A stretch of 64,000 nucleotides of DNA from Allantophomopsis cytisporea (Eukaryota > Ascomycota > Leotiomycetes > Phacidiales > Phacidiaceae): positions 2,108,001-2,172,000 of the forward strand of contig CP103025.1 in assembly GCA_024752435.1 (NCBI GenBank). Reading direction: 5' to 3'. Position 1 is the stretch's first letter, and each line of letters starts with the position of its first letter. Below, piece by piece: positions 36,168 through 47,323 of the stretch. A program made the translations under genes and the position numbers. The notes under the pieces were generated by a model that was not told where the DNA came from, did no database searches, and saw only the letters and a list, made by a program, of their open reading frames with translations.

Positions 36168-38240
36168 GATGAAGTCTGGCAGCCTGCCAAAAGCGAGGCT
36201 GGGGGTGGTTTGGAGACTTTGTTGCTATACCATCAATTGTTGGTGTCCTAGTCGTGTCGCGGGATTGCCAGTTCGTCGTGTTGGGTGATTTGATGGGTAA
36301 ATACCTCGTGGTTGCTTTCTAAATCAGCTTTTGATAAGATTCGCCCGACCGCCTTCCATTTTCATTCTTCATCCACAATTGCACACCGCAAAGTTGGCGG
36401 CCGTCTAAGGGTCGCGTAGAGTGGGCAAATGGAGCAATGTACACACACGGACTAAAGGAACAACTTACAAAATAAAGAAGAGAAAAAAACAGAGATGGCG
36501 CTCGTCGGGTCAAAGTAATGGCATACAGACAGTCGTGCAACAACTGCTGTGAATTGTTTGAAATAGGATGCTGAAAGATGGCCCTGATGCGGGTGAGCCG
36601 CCGGGATTCACGCTAACCGATACAATACCAACCAGCTATCGAACTCTACTTTCACCGTTGTTGCCCCTTGACGTGTTCAAAGAGGGGTCGTTCGTACGCT
36701 GGTATGTGCCCTCGCAAGAGCAACTGCGGCCACGAATGTACCTGGTCGCGATTTGAAGAGCAAAAATAAAAAAAGAGTCAAGGTCGGGAAGGTCGTGTTG
36801 CGGTTGTTGAGAATCGAATTGGATTGCAATAATTGTCCAGGCCCGTACTCCGCAGTATCCGCAAAATGGATGGATGTCTGGTGGTCAGGTTAGGTCCAGG
36901 TGGTCCAGTAGTCCAGTAGTCCAGTAGGGTACAGAAGGCGAGTGGGAAGCAGGAGGTCTGGTTCGAGGTGGTTCAAGGTCGGAGGTAGGTTGAATTGGGA
37001 TGGCGAGGACAGGCTTACGAAGGACGAGCCGGGTCCTGAGTGGTCTTGACTTGGTCTTGAATGGCGTGAATTGCCTTTGATTTGACCTTTCAAAGCTACG
37101 GGAAGCGGCCTTTGCCTCTTCTCACGATGATGACCTCTATTGGTTCGGCTTCGCTTCAATCAACGTGGATTGGGCGTTGTGGAGATCCTTAGTATATTAC
37201 CTTGCTTGCCCTGTGTGTTGCTCAAGTCCCCTGGAGGAGTGCGCGCCAATGCTCTCACTCTCTTCTTGAAGGGATGAAGGAGTGACGAGGGTCAGTGAGA
37301 GGAGGCATAGGAACACAAAGGGTACGTGGTCCAGAGAGAGGCAAGCGGGGAGATGGGATGTGGTGCGAGAGACTTGAAAAGGAAAAGAAAGGCAGCGGCA
37401 GGCAGGCAGGTAAGTAGAGTAGAGTAGATAGATGGGTCACTTGCATCTGGTACATCCAATGTGTGTTTAATATGCAGGCCGTATGTGTGTGAGATGAGAT
37501 ATGAGGGTATCATCTTTATCATTAACTTGTGTTTTTTCTGCACCAAGCTTCGTACGGGGACGACGGGGTATGTACAATATGTCCCGCGTACCTTGATCGA
37601 ATATGGATATAGGATGTACATATGTATGTACGTATAGTATGTAAATGTAAGTAGGTAACGTATGTATGTACATATTCGGACTTTTGCGTGGGATGAGATC
37701 TGTGTGAGAGTGGGTGAATACAAATCCCCCCTCCCTCGTCTTCTTGTCCCCTCATCCGTGAGCATTTCAAGATCAGACAGACACCAGTGCACGGAGAAAC
37801 CATGCTGCGGATTCGGTCTCGGTCTCACATAATTTTCTTTATTGCGCGAATAACACACTCGACACCCGCACAACCTTCTTCCATTCTTCCTTCTATCGAA
37901 AGGTCTGAAAATCAATACTCAGTATGGGACTGGGCATGGGAGGGTGTGAGTGACTTTTTGGTGGTGTGTACATGCTTTGGAATGCTGGACCCCTGCTTTT
38001 TTTGACAGCGAAAAAGGGCTGGATGGAGTTGGTGAGCTGGGGAGGCTCGCTGATTCTGCATGCTGGATGCTAGTTGAGTGGACATCTTTTGGTGGAATTG
38101 TCTCCGCTCAAAGTCAAACCCAGCAGCTTTTCTTCATAAGCACAGTCCATTGTTGAAAATGAGAAGAGATGAAGAAAAATACATCACAGAAGCTCGCACG
38201 ATGGCCAATACCGCACACGAGAGGAGAGCGAGAGAAAGAG

Positions 38241-38266
38241 ATATATATATATATATATATATATCA
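38241..38266. repeat. (AT)13 microsatellite
   Basis: Thirteen perfect AT dinucleotides in non-coding DNA. Confidence 0.95.
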
Positions 38267-38989
38267 TGGGGGATAGAATAGCCGATGATAAAATAAAGTA
38301 CTGGAATACTCTGTAGTGAGTCTGTACCACGCCTCATCGCTCTTGCTCAAATATATTATTTCGTGCTTAGATATTGTTTGTATGTACATTAGGTACTTCG
38401 TACTACCTACGCAGTCGAGTACGTCCTCGTCGACTCAAACCCCATGGAACTCCGCCGCTATTGTTCACCCATTCATGTATGCAGCCACGCAGACGATGCG
38501 GTCTGAGTCTGTGCAGTGACACTGTTCGCTCCTATGGACCTATCCAAAGACACCAAGCCGTTAAGGATCTCTGGCAGGCCCGCTAGGCCTTCTGCTTTCG
38601 CAAAGAAGGTGGATCTCACTCGCCCATTGATGATGATGAGGCTTGCAGAGGCGCGGAGCACTCTGAATTCAGGGAGCCGATTTGGTCATGTATGTAATTG
38701 AATGGCAGATGTACCGAATACCATCTCAAGTCTCGACCCTCTCACAAAGAAAAGCAATAGGCAGTAATACGAGACCGTGCATGTGGTGGCTATGTATCCC
38801 GGAGCCAGAGCACAACGAAAAGAAAAGTCACTTCTCCCAGGGGGAAATGCATACACTGTACACAGTAGAAGCAAGCAGCGCCTAAAGGAAGAAAGCACAC
38901 CGAGGTAGAAAACACATTGTCCACGACGAAAACAAAACAACACCATCGAGAGCACCTTCAACTTCGTTGCATGATACGCCTTTACGCCC

Positions 38990-39045
38990 AGAGAGTCAGA
39001 GGATCAGAGGCTTAGAGGGTCAGAAGGTCAAAGGGTCAGAGGGTC
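38990..39045. repeat. GGGTCAGA-like octamer repeats
   Basis: Six to seven imperfect units (GAGAGTCA, GAGGATCA, GAGGGTCAGA and similar) lie in tandem in non-coding DNA. Confidence 0.75.
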
Positions 39046-40709
39046 AGATATTTACAAGTCGAGGTCGACGCGGTTGATGATGTTCCACATAAGCCACAAA
39101 GACATAACTTGACTTTCTGCGAGGGTTGTCAAAGTAGGTTTGGAAGGCGATGGCTTCTTTAATTTTACGGGCATGATGATCCAAGAGCATGTGTTTGCCG
39201 TGCGGCTGCCTCTGCCGATACTCCAGACCACAAAGGGACACAGATCTCCTGCCCTTGAAATCCTGAAACGTCTCAAAGATGTTGCTCTTCATACGAAAAT
39301 GCACCAGCAGAATGCCAATGTGCAGTATGGTGAAAGAGGCGTTGAGAGATCGGCGGTCATGTATTTCTTTGCCCTTTATGCTGTTGCTTGACTTTATCTG
39401 ACGTCCTTTCATTGTGCTTCTCTTTCTATGCCGGCTATTTCGTTCTATGGACCTCCAGACAAAAGCCGATGCGGACTTGCTGCTGTCGGCTGAGGCGTCC
39501 TAGTACATATTGCTTGCTCTTCTCTCTGTCTCTCTCGCCTCGTTTCTCATCTCGTCTCTGGTCTCTTGTCCAGTTGGTTGTCGGGTTATCAAACCAACAA
39601 AAGACTTCGCCTCGCTTCACGGCAGACCTGTGTATCCTAATTCGGAAGATGATCACCGCTTTGGGACCCGGACACGAAGCGGCGGCGTGCACGGCGTGAT
39701 ATTTGGCCCAGGAATCCTTACGGTACAATAGCGTGACGAAACAAATAACACGAAGATGGAATCATCAAATGAATGACACGAATGGTACGAAGTAAGATAT
39801 TAATGGTATGTATCTAAATACGCAGTACATACTTAGTGAATAATATGGACTAAGAGTCAGGTACGAGGCAGAGGCAGAGGCAGAGAGAGAGGTACGGCGG
39901 TAGGAATGGCTTATGAGAATGAACGTCTTTGGGTGTCTGTTCACGTGGCCGCTCTGACCTTTTACCACTGATCAGTTTTGGTTCAGCTCTCGAAAGACCT
40001 CTACTCCGAAGAAGGCAAAGAATCAGAAGCAAGAGAGATGAACTATAGGTAAGATTCACCACTTCGATCTTCAGGCCTATTCATAAAGGATACAACAATT
40101 AATCAAAAATCAATCAATTTCATACCATATCAACAAACTTTAATCGCAGTTCAATGCTTATTCAGCGATATTGCATTGTGGCCAAACATGAAAGGAATAA
40201 GTAAGGTGATCGATCCTATCTCTGGAATCCTGCTCGCGCGCTTCGCCGCATTCATGCAAACCGTCAAAAATGAGGCGCTGCCACTTTCTGCACTCAGGGT
40301 CTTTCACCTTCCTAGGGCCCTCCAGCGGGGAGCCGGCGTCTTCTTTTATTGTGGGACATATCACCATACACTATGGAAGGCAACATAAAAAAAAATGGCT
40401 CGCTCGTTACGCCGGCTCACACTGTGGATCGTGTTCGAAAAGTCTAGGGAAGGGGGCTCTCGGCCTGATGTTGGAAGCCTGCCAGGCTGGCTTGTCGACG
40501 GAGAACAAAGCCTTAGATCCGATCATTATCACTCGCCTTGAAAGCTCCTCTTCAAACATGATTCGTGCGTATGTGTACAGGCGTTGAATAATCAGGCTAA
40601 GGTGCATAGGTGCATAGCTACAGAAGCAAAAAGGACTGTTTCCTATCTGATTCCCAAATTACACAATCTCCAAGGACACGAAGAGCAGAACAGACCAACT
40701 ACATAATTT

Positions 40710-40764
40710 CCTTTTTTGCTTTCATTTTCTTCCTTTTTTGCTTTCATTTTCTTCCTTTTTTGCC
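40710..40764. repeat. 22-bp tandem repeat, 2.5 copies
   Basis: Two perfect T-rich 22-bp units and a half unit, with the recurring word CCTTTTTTGC, lie in non-coding DNA. Confidence 0.9.
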
Positions 40765-41976
40765 TTCTTATCATTCATGTTTGGTTGTCTGTCCCTTTTC
40801 TGTCTCTCTACTTCCCGCCTGCTTGCCTTGCCATACTCCCTTCTCTAAGCATAAAATGTTTATTCATCCAACCCCATTCTTCTGATCAGTTAGATGATAA
40901 TTAAACCTCCTTTTGTTCCTCCACCCTATTATTTCCACAACAATTTATTCACAGTAGTGATTTTGCAAGTGTCGGAAGAATTCCGATACCGCTCTTCCCT
41001 ACTATTCACACGCTGATCAGTTCTCCACGTGGGAAAATGAATGCAGCAGCCAAAGATAGTCTTGCCTCATATCCACATTGGGACGGAGGATCTCCATCAA
41101 GGATACTGGCTCTACCCAGCATCAAAGACTTCATTTCTGCCCTGTAAGAGTAAGAATATGTTCCTTACTTGAAACGCTGGTTTGTGAGTATATTTGGGTC
41201 TTGGTTAGCCTGTTGCGAATGGAGAGATGAGAGTTTCTCATTCTGTCTCGAGCCAGGAGCACCTAAATACCCTCCCCGAGTCAGGCGATCTGCTGCACAA
41301 CAAGAGGATGACGAAGGAGGCAGAATTGCAGTCTGTTTATGGGTCAGCTCAGTGAGATCAACTTCATGGTAGGCACGGACAAATGTTCAAATCAGGTTAT
41401 GTTCATGGTTTGCGTGAGGAGAGATCGGCTTATAAAGCGTTTGAGAATGTATTCAGTGTGTTCACAGCACCAATGTATTGATGTTGGTTCTCATCTGCCC
41501 GATAGATGATCAGTATACTGCAAGGATTACAAATACCAGATTGTTGGTTGACTATTTGTATATGTACTCAAATAATTGGATTCGAGATTCGAGATTCGAG
41601 ACAATAAACGCTGTTGGTCGGTCATCTCTGTGGAGATTTTCGGTCTACTTCCAACTTTTTGACGTAAGTCACTATGGCTTCATTGAGGAGCAAAATTGGA
41701 TAATGATGTTGCCTCTCATGAACTTTAAGCCTCCCGCGAGATTTCAAGGATGGGGTTCAGATTCAATCCTGAACGGCGAAATTATTGTATCTATAACGAA
41801 GCACAATCAATAGAAAGCACTCGACTCCTTTTAGAAAAAAACTTGAAGAATTTTTTTTTTTCAAAAAAAGGTCAAAGCCATGCATTTCCATATGTAAAAA
41901 CAATTCAATGGTATCTCAACGCAAATCCATAACCTTCGTATGCAAGGACCAGTCCAAACCTCCCAAAACAACCCGT

Positions 41977-43783
41977 CTATTTTCGCACCTTTCTAGCATG
42001 TTTAACCAAGTTCTCAATGACGCCCTCGAAAGCCTCCCTATCGCCCAGTTTCTCATCTGTCCTCTTCGTCCAGTAATCCAGCGTCTCCTCCGCAAGTTCC
42101 TTCATAGCCTCCAGCTTCTTCGTATGCTCCTGTAGTTCTTCCATCGTGAGCCCATCCATTGCTTCATCCGTGATTGTACATAACTGTCGTGCAGACACCA
42201 GATCCAGCTCGGGTGGTGGTGGCGGACCTCTCCTGCGTTTTGAGGGTTTACCCTGTGAATCGACCGACGTTGAGGAAGCGTTACCGTCGGACTGTTTTAA
42301 TCGTGCTACGGAGCGCGAGTCGGTGGAAGTGCGTGGTGATGCTCCAGAAGGCGCCAGATGTATGGACGGGAGTATCAGCTTCTTCTGCTTGGATGCCGGA
42401 AGAATCTCGTCAAGATCTACAGGCACACCAAGAGAGACGAGAAAGAGACGTCGAATGCGAGAGCGGATCCAGTTAGGCGGTTGCAGAGGAGGCGGAGCGA
42501 CTAGTTGAGACCAAAGTGACGCGCTTCGCTGTGTGAGGAAGATCGGGTTCTCGTTTGTCGTGGGTGATATGATAGACTGGTCAATTTCATCTGGTGGGAA
42601 AAGAGCATCTATATATGGTTGAGATGCCTTGTGAATGTCTTCGGAAGAGTCCAGCTCGTCGAAGTCCAATACGGGCTGGTGTCGACAGTCAGTAAAGTTA
42701 TTCAAGTACAAGCTTAGATCAAAGAAGATATTTCTGGCTAAGCTACTTACAAAGGAGTGTGCTAAGGTAGGTATGAGTTGTGTTGGAGGTGTTGCAACAG
42801 CATCATTTTCAGGAAACCCGTCATCAAAATCCCCAAATTCGGCATCCTCATCTCCTTCCTCAAAATCATCAAAATCATCCCCAAAACCCCCATCATCATC
42901 CTCCTCACCATCTTTGTTCGTATCATCAACTCCATCATTGTCTATAGTCTCCGTTATCGGGGGAGCTTCGATGTCGATAGGGGCAGATTCAGCGTCTAGA
43001 CTCGAGGACCTATTATTCTCCAAGGTTGGCGACCCTGACCTGGTCAAATCACTGGAATAAGAAACAGAACGAGAATGCTTACCTGGAGCATCTCCAATGT
43101 CCTTTACCTCATCTGGGACAGCATCCTCCTTACGCATTTCATACGCCTCCGTGCCAGGGACTTCGCCGTGACTAGGAATGGAGTTGACTCTTTCGACCCT
43201 TGTGGTAGGAATTGGGAGGTCTCCTGGAGTGCTTCCAGCTCGAGATCTCGTGGTACCCGAGGAGTAGTCTGGGGCTCTAACTACCAGGTCTGGCTCAGCA
43301 TCTGCTTTACGAATAGCATAAGCATCAGTTCCTGGAACCTCGCCATGGCTTGGAGATGCGGGATCGACTTTCTCAACCACTGTCGTTGGAATTGGATGAC
43401 CACCAGGAGTTGAGGGACGGCTGGCCGAAAGAGACATAGCAGATCCTCTGCGTGATGGTGTGATGTATTCGTCTGGAACTGCATCCTCCTTGCGCATGTT
43501 GAATGCATCGGTACCTGGAACCTCGCCGTAGCTTGGCTCATCATCAATCCTCTCTACACGAGTAATTGGAACTGGTGAGGTTCTGCCAGAGAGAACTCCA
43601 GATTGAGCATCGGAGAAGTGGTCATCGGAAGAATCTGTTATCACCACAATAATTAGTTTCTGGGGTATGTGTGGGGTTACGAGTGCGGCTGAAGTTCGTA
43701 CCTAAGTCGTGAGCTCCTGGGTCCTCCAGGCTTCTCCTTGGGCTTGGAGGGGGTTCCAGAGTGTCAGCCGAACTTCCAGGCAT
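41977..43783 (-). CDS. Acidic Laa2/aftiphilin-like (DUF5102-type) protein
   Basis: Probably a clathrin/AP-1 accessory factor at the trans-Golgi or endosome; this role is inferred. Three exons (43783-43702, 43634-42751, 42675-41977; introns 67 and 75 nt) give 554 residues. Three copies of a ~40-residue unit lie in the first ~200 residues, each with P(I/V)xTxVE(R/K)V then (S/P)xGEVPGT(D/E)A, a basic RK and DAxPD. Around residues 260-300 is a strongly acidic run with DDFDDF, FGDFDDGF and similar motifs of the type that bind clathrin adaptors. The C-terminal half has WSQLVAPPPLQPPNWIRS, KRRRGPPPPPELD and a terminal helix. It is divergent from NSP1 with 448 bp between the start codons. The family name is from memory and less certain than the gene model. 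Confidence 0.75.
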
Positions 43784-44231
43784 AATTCAAGATTGAAATG
43801 CCCGGGAGAGGGTTGAAAATGGACGATGTTGTTGATTTCCAGCGAGAACACTGCGTAGATGTGATTTGCGGACGTCACTCCTAAAGGACAATTGATGCTT
43901 AATGATGTTACCAGTTGGCGATCGTCAATTAAGCTCATCCTTGCACGGCCATTCCTTAAGCGATTGTAAATTCCCAGCCGCGACACACCTTAGCAACGCG
44001 CGCGACAAGAAGAAACAAATCCTCATTACACCTGCCTACAGCCATCAATCAACTGCTATTCACATTGTTACACTTCCAATCAATAGAAGGACCTCCACCA
44101 GCACATAACGCTTTTTGCAGTACGTAAAGATCCCTTCGTCTGCCTCGCGGCACTGCGACGACAGATTCTATGAAAAGAGCTTAAGAGGAACATTGTCGGA
44201 AGTCAACATCGTTTAGACAAAATATTTCACA
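43784..44231. promoter_or_regulatory. Shared 448-bp divergent promoter region
   Basis: The only space between the start codons of the Laa2-like gene (minus) and nsp1 (plus). It must contain both leaders and promoters. I see no clear TATA box. Confidence 0.6.
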
Positions 44232-46498
44232 ATGTCGAAGCCGACCTTTAGCTTTGGCAATGCTGCATCTGGTGGATCATCGAGCCCATTCGGAGCAGCA
44301 TCCTCTAACACAAGTGGTACTGGCCTTTTTGGACAGGCATCGACTACACCCAGTTCTAATAATCTGTTCGGACAACCAGCTTCATCTCAACCATCACAGT
44401 CTGGAGGCTTATTTGGATCCGGAACACAAGGTAGCACTACTGCCGATGCCGGTTCATTTGGTTCGACTCCAGCATCAGATGCTCCCAAGCCCTCTCTCTT
44501 TGGAAACAACACAGGTGGATCTGGCGCATCGACACCTTCATTGTTTGGCGGTGCGAACACTACGGGAGGTGGATCGGGATTATTTGGTGGGGCGGCGCAG
44601 AACACTGGAAGCCCTGCAGCTACACCAGGTGGCTTGTTTGGAGGAGGTTCTGGGGGCTTCAGCTTTGGACAAAAGAAGGATGAGAGCGCAACAACCCCAA
44701 CTACCAGCAGTCAACCAACATCAACAACTACACCTGCTACCGGTGGTGGACTTTTCGGTGGAGGCAGTACGAATGCAGGTTCAGGATTATTCGGTGGTGG
44801 TGCAAAGCCAGCAACAGGTCTTTTCGGAGGAACTTCAAACTCAACAACTCCATCAGCTCCAGTCGGCAGCACCACACCAGCTGCATCAAAGACTATAAAC
44901 TTCGGAAACTCGACAACGCCAGCTGGACCTCCTCCGGCCGACAAGGATGCAGCCCAAAAGAGTGCGACTAGTCTCTTCGGTGGTGGTGCTTCAACAAGTG
45001 GAGGAGGATTATTTGGAGGAGCCAAGCCAGCAGATGCAGCAAAGCCAGCGGCCCCTTCGCTGTTTGGTGGTAGCGCTGCTGCTCCTTCGCAGAGTGGTAG
45101 CTCATTATTTGGAGGAGCAAAGCCTGCTACTACAGCTCCATCATCAGGCGGTCTGTTTGGAGCGAAGCCAGCAGAAGGTACTTCAACTCCATCTTCATCC
45201 GCGACTACTACTGCTGCCACTCCCTCCTTCGGCTTTCCAAGTGCAGGTGCCACGTCAGGGGCATCACAGCCCGCCTCGTCAGCACCAGCAAGCACATCAA
45301 GTCCAAGTCTTTTCGGAGCTGCCAAGCCAGCTGCGCCATCTTCTGGTGGTCTCTTTGGAGGAGCAGCAAGCAAGCCAGCTGAGAGCACAACTGCTGCACC
45401 ATCTACGGGTGGCCTCTTTGGAGGGGCAGCAAGCAAGCCAGCTGAGAGCACACCTGTTGCACCAGCTACGGGTGGCCTCTTTGGAGGGGAAGCAAGCAAG
45501 CCAGCTGAGAGCACACCTGCTTCCTCAGCCCCTGCAGCTACCCCATCTCTCTTTGGCGGGTTGAACAAGCCTGCAGCTACCCCAGCTGCCTCTTCTTCAT
45601 CTACTACGGACCCAAGCGCAACCGCCCCTGCCGCAACCCCATCGCTCTTTGGTGGTGCAAAGCCCGCAGAAACCAACAATGCCACCGCTCCAGCTGCTAC
45701 TGCGCCAACAACGAGCGCTGCACCAGGTGCCAACACTCTTGGAGCTTCCACAACTGGCAACATTGGGGCTTCAACTGCTGGACCAGCACCACAGCTCTCT
45801 CGTCTGAAGAACAAGACCATGGACGAGATCATCACCAGATGGGCCACTGATCTATCAAAATATCAGAAGGACTTCCAAGATCAAGCAGCTCAGGTTGCAT
45901 CCTGGGATCGTCTCTTGGTTGACAATGGAGATAAAATTCAAAAGCTCTACGTTAGCACTTACGAGGCTGAGCAAGCAAGCAAGGAGGTTGAGAGACAATT
46001 ATCCACCGTTGAGGGGCAGCAGGCTGAGTTGACTGCTTGGTTGGACCGTTACGAGCAGGAAGTGGATGTCATGTTCAACAAGGAACTTGGCCAGGATGGT
46101 CTTCAAGGTCCAGATCAGGAGCGCGAGCGTACCTACAAGCTGGCCGAGAAGTTGACGGACCGTTTGGATGAGATGGGCAAGGACCTCTCCAACATGATTC
46201 AAGAAATCAATAGTGCATCTGCCACTTTGAGCAAGACTAGCAAGCCTGATGATCCGGTAATTTTCTCTCCTTATTCTCTCATGCGCGATTTTACTGACAT
46301 TTCTCATAGCTTTCTCAGATCGTACAGGTTCTCAACGGACACTTGTCACAATTGCAGTGGATCGACCAGAATGCTGCTCAACTGCAAGCCAAGGTTCAGC
46401 AATCGCAGAGGGAGGGACAGAGCCTAGGAAGCAGCTTCAGAGGTACCGATGATAGTGCCGCCGATGATTTTTACCGTTCGTACATGGGCAGAAGATGA
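44232..46498 (+). CDS. nsp1: Nucleoporin Nsp1 (Nup62 orthologue)
   Basis: Central-channel FG nucleoporin that forms the Nsp1-Nup57-Nup49 trimer and also joins Nup82; needed for nuclear transport. Two exons (44232-46256 and 46310-46498; 53-nt intron with a TTACTGAC branch site) give 737 residues. Residues 1 to ~515 are Ser/Thr/Ala/Gly-rich with about thirty FG motifs, mostly GLFGG and SLFG, spaced by charged linkers with AKPA/SKPAE. Three nearly identical ~23-residue units (GGLFGG-ASKPAEST) lie near residue 375-430. The C-terminal coiled-coil domain begins at PQLSRLKNKTMDEII (~520), continues as long heptads, and after the intron reads LSQIVQVLNGHLSQLQWID and ends DDFYRSYMGRR. The assignment is secure. 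Confidence 0.96.
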
Positions 46499-46840
46499 TT
46501 ACATTTGGAAGGCGTTCTGGGGCACTCGAGATCAACTCAGTCTTGAGGCATTGAGTCTGATTACACGTAAAATAGCATTGTACATCACGATGATATCAAT
46601 GAAACAGATATCCAATCACAACCATCTCAAGCAATCACATCGTAATCGGTCTAGCTTCTTGAGGCCGCATTGTAAGTTTAATGGATATATTGCCCAAATG
46701 TCCCATCGTATACATGAATTGAATCGTAGAGTGTATTTGATCAGCTATTGGTGAGACCTCTCAGCACCCCTTCTCTATCGGTATGAAAACTATTGACAGA
46801 ACTACATGGAAGTAGAAAAGCAAATGCGAAAAAGCAACGC
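46499..46840. other. Short gap between convergent nsp1 and inh1
   Basis: 342 bp between two stop codons, consistent with two 3' UTRs. Nothing else was seen. Confidence 0.7.
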
Positions 46841-47323
46841 TTACTTCTGCTCGCCTCCCTGATCCTTTGTAATCTCATCACTGCGGGGCACGATTAGCCC
46901 AAGTTCAAACTAAATTGTATGCTGGGGAAACGTACATGTGCTTGCTGAGCTCAGTGAGGTGCTTCTGTTGCTCACGGATCTTGACACGGAGCTCTGAGAG
47001 CTTCTGTTGTTCGCGTTGGCGAATGGCATAGTCTTCTTGGCCCTTCTCGCGTTGCTTGAATGCATCTCTGTGGTGACATTATTAGTCTTCGTTATTGATT
47101 TGTTTCTCTGCACATCGTTCGGTGTTCAATCAGCCAGGCTGATGATACAGTCCTGGTGCGATGAAGTGCGTGGCTCTGTGAGCTCGCCTTTTTGCAATTC
47201 TACGCACCCTTGTCCTCCAGTCTTAGCTGGAGCTCCGAGATCTCCTGCTGCCATGACGCGAGGGACGGTGCTGAAAGCTCTGGAAGCTGGGCGGGTTGCG
47301 CGGGCGATGGTAGAAGTGTACAT
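46841..47323 (-). CDS. inh1: Mitochondrial F1F0-ATPase inhibitor (IF1)
   Basis: Blocks ATP hydrolysis by F1-ATPase when the mitochondrial potential collapses. Three exons (47323-47208, 47067-46936, 46880-46841; introns 140 and 55 nt) give 95 residues, the usual length. The presequence MYTSTIARATRPASRAFSTV has an RAF|S processing motif. The mature inhibitory region reads GDAFKQREKGQEDYAIRQRE, followed by a coiled coil (EQQKLSELRVKIREQQKHL) that makes the dimer, ending ITKDQGGEQK. Both splice junctions reconstitute family residues (QGD and HID). The assignment is secure. Confidence 0.94.

Larger units (their letters stand above)
36168..41976. other. 5.8 kb gene-poor tract upstream of bos1
   Basis: This holds the bos1 promoter side and, at the far end, the 3' flank of the Laa2-like gene. 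No frame looks like a gene; the longest (37292-37915, minus) is translation of low-complexity TATG-rich DNA. Simple repeats: (AT)13 at 38241-38266, GGGTCAGA-like repeats at 38990-39045, and a 22-bp tandem repeat at 40710-40764. AGGTAC/TACCT motifs occur near 38390. Confidence 0.5.

Noticed and set aside
42635..43060. Ser/Pro-rich 141-codon plus-strand frame
   Set aside because: Antisense shadow of the acidic region of the Laa2-like gene.
44711..45847. 378-codon open frame antisense to nsp1
   Set aside because: It is a by-product of the Ala/Pro/Gly/Ser codon bias of the FG-repeat region; the antisense frame has only repeat-derived residues and no domain.
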